Shown here: in pieces, positions 7,166-8,416 of the stretch
How positions within the stretch are numbered: position 1 is the stretch's first letter
Layout: every line of letters begins with the position of its first letter
Source: UBA7672 sp034439955
Lineage (GTDB): Bacteria > Pseudomonadota > Alphaproteobacteria > Caulobacterales > Hyphomonadaceae
DNA length: 8,416 bases
Assembly (NCBI GenBank): GCA_034439955.1
Contig: JAWXBJ010000177.1
Span: 1 to 8,416, forward strand
Reading direction: 5' to 3'
Program-made: the position numbers and the translations under genes
Notes under the pieces: model-generated
What the model saw: only the letters and a program-made list of their open reading frames with translations
Database searches by the model: none
What the model was told of the DNA's origin: nothing

Positions 7166-7199
7166 CTCTGAAGTCCGCTTCAGAGCCTGCCGCGATAAT
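7166..7199 (+). promoter_or_regulatory. Operator-like inverted repeat next to a -10-like box upstream of the GT2 gene
   Basis: CTCTGAAG (7166-7173) and CTTCAGAG (7178-7185) are perfect reverse complements around a 4-base TCCG centre. GATAAT at 7194-7199 is one base from the TATAAT consensus and lies about 29 bases ahead of the ATG at 7228. The inverted repeat covers where the -35 box would be, and no good TTGACA is visible there. A third half-site, TCTGAAG, is at 7133-7139. This fits a dimeric repressor or activator site controlling the glycosyltransferase operon; the regulator is unknown, and an RNA hairpin is the alternative. Confidence 0.4.
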
Positions 7200-7227
7200 C
7201 TTGCGAATTTCAGAGTCGGGACACCAG

Positions 7228-8154
7228 ATGATTGTCGCAGCCTCGCAGAACCCGGAGATCGCGGTCGTTATCGGGCTGGTCAGCACCGAGGACGGCGACC
7301 GCATTCTGGAGACCCTGACGTCGCTGCATGAGCGGCAGGGCGCCCGCCAGTGCGAGGTCGTTCTTGCCGATCGGCGGTGCGACGCGGTCAGCGCCGAGAT
7401 CAGGCGCCGTTTTCCTCAGGTTCATGTTATCGACTGTCCAAAATCGACCGCCTTACCAGAAATGCGCACGCTGGCGTTCAGGCAGTCTCGGGCCCATCTC
7501 GTCGCCGTGACAGAGGACCACTGCGTGCCTTCGGACGGCTGGCTGGACCAGATACATTCCGCTTTCGACGGGCAATCCGACGATGTTTCGGCAATCGGCG
7601 GCGTCGTCGAGAACGGTGTCAAGGACACAGGGTTCGACTGGGCGACCTATCTTTGCGAGTACAGCTTCTTCTCGGCGCCCGTCGCCGAGGGCGCCACGGA
7701 TGTCCTCCCCGGAATGAATGTCGTTTACCGTCGCGCCGCGCTGGAAAGCGTTCCGCAGGACGCGCTGGTGTCGGGTTTCTGGGAGACGACGGTTCATCCG
7801 CTCCTCCTGAAGCAGGGCAAGACCCTGATCTCGCGCAACGCGATCAAGATGTATCACTGCAAGAAATTCTCGGCGGGGCTCTTCTTCCAGCAGCGCTACG
7901 TCTACTCCCGCTACTATGCAGGCCTTCGCTTCCCGGCGTCGCAGATTCCGAAACGCGCGGTCGCTGCGGTCGCTTCGCTGGCGCTGCCGCCTGTCCTCTT
8001 CTATCGCATGATCACGGCGTCGCGCCGCAAGGGTTTGGGCAGCCAGTTTCTGCGGGCGTCTCCAGCGCTCGCTGCGCTCGTCGTCGTGTGGAGCGCCGGC
8101 GAGATCTGGGGCTACATCTTCGGCCCTGGCGAGGCTCTCGCCCAGATCGAGTAG
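7228..8154 (+). CDS. Glycosyltransferase family 2 (GT-A fold) protein
   Basis: The frame can extend to TTG 7201, but I choose ATG 7228 because GGGA (7218-7221) sits 6 bases ahead of it; this gives 308 residues. The protein has the GT2 layout: a starting strand EIAVVIGLVSTEDGDRILETL (about 10-30), a donor-binding region with the acidic metal-binding motif VTEDHCVPSDGWL (E96, D97), and an acceptor-side segment PGMNVVYRRAALE (160-172) followed by FWETTVH (184-190). The basic/aromatic stretch MYHCKKFSAG...QQRYVYSRYYAG (208-232) leads into two hydrophobic segments at about 243-260 and 277-298, which may anchor the C-terminus in the membrane. It would add a sugar to a lipid-linked or surface glycan; the donor is unknown. 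It heads a plus-strand operon with the oxidoreductase 46 bases downstream. Confidence 0.88.
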   Translation: MIVAASQNPEIAVVIGLVSTEDGDRILETLTSLHERQGARQCEVVLADRRCDAVSAEIRRRFPQVHVIDCPKSTALPEMRTLAFRQSRAHLVAVTEDHCVPSDGWLDQIHSAFDGQSDDVSAIGGVVENGVKDTGFDWATYLCEYSFFSAPVAEGATDVLPGMNVVYRRAALESVPQDALVSGFWETTVHPLLLKQGKTLISRNAIKMYHCKKFSAGLFFQQRYVYSRYYAGLRFPASQIPKRAVAAVASLALPPVLFYRMITASRRKGLGSQFLRASPALAALVVVWSAGEIWGYIFGPGEALAQIE

Positions 8155-8200
8155 GCCTCGGGATTCCCCGAATTCAAGTCCATCAGGTTGGAGTGTTGTC

Positions 8201-8416
8201 GTGAAATTTGGTTTGGTCGGCGCCGGCGCGATTGGCAAGTTGCGCGCTGACGCACTTGGGCGGGCGAAATCGGCCTCTCTGGTCGCGATCAGCGATCTCG
8301 ACGAACCGCGCGCGAAGGCGGCGGCGCCGGGCGTCAAGTTCCACGCGGACCCTGAGCGCCTCATCGCTGATCCCGAAGTCGAGGCGGTGGTCATTTCCAC
8401 GCCGCCGCAATTCCAC
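8201..8416 (+). CDS. Gfo/Idh/MocA-family oxidoreductase, N-terminal part (3' end outside window)
   Basis: A GTG start at 8201 with GGAG at 8190-8193 (7-base spacing) opens a frame that stays open to the window end, giving 72 codons. It begins with a Rossmann dinucleotide-binding fold: KFGLVGAGAIGKLRADALG (GxGxxG at residues 7-12), an acidic residue ending strand 2 (AISDLD), and VEAVVISTPPQFH, the family's conserved strand-4 segment ending in the (T/P)P-x-x-H motif. These enzymes oxidise or reduce sugars or sugar nucleotides with NAD(P). Members span about 330-400 residues, so most of the protein is missing. Closeness to the GT2 gene suggests a role in making a nucleotide sugar for the same glycan. 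Confidence 0.88.
   Translation, partial: MKFGLVGAGAIGKLRADALGRAKSASLVAISDLDEPRAKAAAPGVKFHADPERLIADPEVEAVVISTPPQFH

Larger units (their letters stand above)
6862..7227. other. Divergent regulatory gap between the GT4 and GT2 genes
   Basis: This 366-base gap contains the starts of both divergent glycosyltransferase genes and should hold promoters for each. Seen in it: the minus-strand ribosome site (6874-6878), a purine-rich 10-bp quasi-repeat (7034-7073), a TCTGAAGTC direct repeat (7133-7141 and 7167-7175), a perfect inverted repeat (7166-7185) and a -10-like GATAAT (7194-7199). Several short frames cross it, but none has a ribosome site plus a recognisable protein, and I call none as a gene. 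For the minus strand I see only weak promoter candidates. Confidence 0.5.

Noticed and set aside
6746..7171. 141-codon plus-strand frame across the GT4 start and the divergent gap
   Set aside because: It has no ribosome site, no recognisable domain and a Cys/Arg-rich composition, and it overlaps the GT4 N-terminus.
8158..8171. 5-bp stem (TCGGG/CCCGA) after the GT2 stop as a terminator
   Set aside because: The stem is short with no T run, and the next gene starts 30 bases later with its own ribosome site, so termination here is unlikely.
7453..8400. 315-codon open frame on the minus strand opposite the GT2 and oxidoreductase genes
   Set aside because: It crosses two well-supported plus-strand genes and their gap, has no recognisable motif, and has shadow-like Arg-rich composition.

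Overview
The window comes from a high-GC proteobacterium, most likely an alphaproteobacterium of the Rhizobiales/Hyphomicrobiales type. I infer this from the strong preference for G or C at third codon positions, the use of GTG starts, and protein families and gene order I associate with rhizobial metal-resistance islands. Genus and species cannot be fixed from this sequence. No rRNA, tRNA, CRISPR array, intact insertion sequence or phage gene was found.

Region 1 (1-5388, plus strand) is a metal efflux/homeostasis cluster. It starts inside an RND-family heavy-metal pump of the CzcA/CusA type, of which only the C-terminal part is in the window. The pump gene overlaps by 4 bases a HupE/UreJ-type membrane protein gene that carries a one-base frameshift at a short C run (2686-2688). 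Fourteen bases later comes a small single-span 'transmembrane anchor' protein with a histidine-rich periplasmic domain. After about 300 bases with at most a degraded small ORF comes an MFS exporter with a histidine-rich C-terminal tail. The three accessory proteins are membrane-bound or membrane-anchored and carry clustered His residues. Together with the pump they suggest one system handling a divalent metal (Co, Zn, Cd or Ni); the exact metal cannot be read from the sequence.

Region 2 (5389-5646) is a junction. It holds no convincing intact gene. It does contain a 16-codon stretch that reads like the C-terminal end of a second RND pump, followed by an 8-bp inverted repeat. This looks like debris from rearrangement at the end of the metal cluster.

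Region 3 (5647-8416) is a surface polysaccharide or glycoconjugate locus. A GT4-type glycosyltransferase on the minus strand is divergent from a GT2-type glycosyltransferase on the plus strand. A 366-base regulatory gap separates them; it contains a perfect hairpin/operator-like inverted repeat next to a -10-like box, and a 10-bp periodic quasi-repeat. The GT2 gene is followed at short spacing by the start of a Gfo/Idh/MocA-family NAD(P)-dependent oxidoreductase, which runs off the window. A sugar-nucleotide dehydrogenase beside glycosyltransferases fits synthesis of a modified sugar and its transfer into an exported glycan.

The most notable points are the HupE-like frameshift, the second RND remnant, the possible broken small gene between the anchor protein and the MFS gene, and the inverted repeat ahead of the GT2 gene. 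The metal module itself (RND pump + HupE-like + anchor + His-tailed MFS) is the best candidate for an under-described system.
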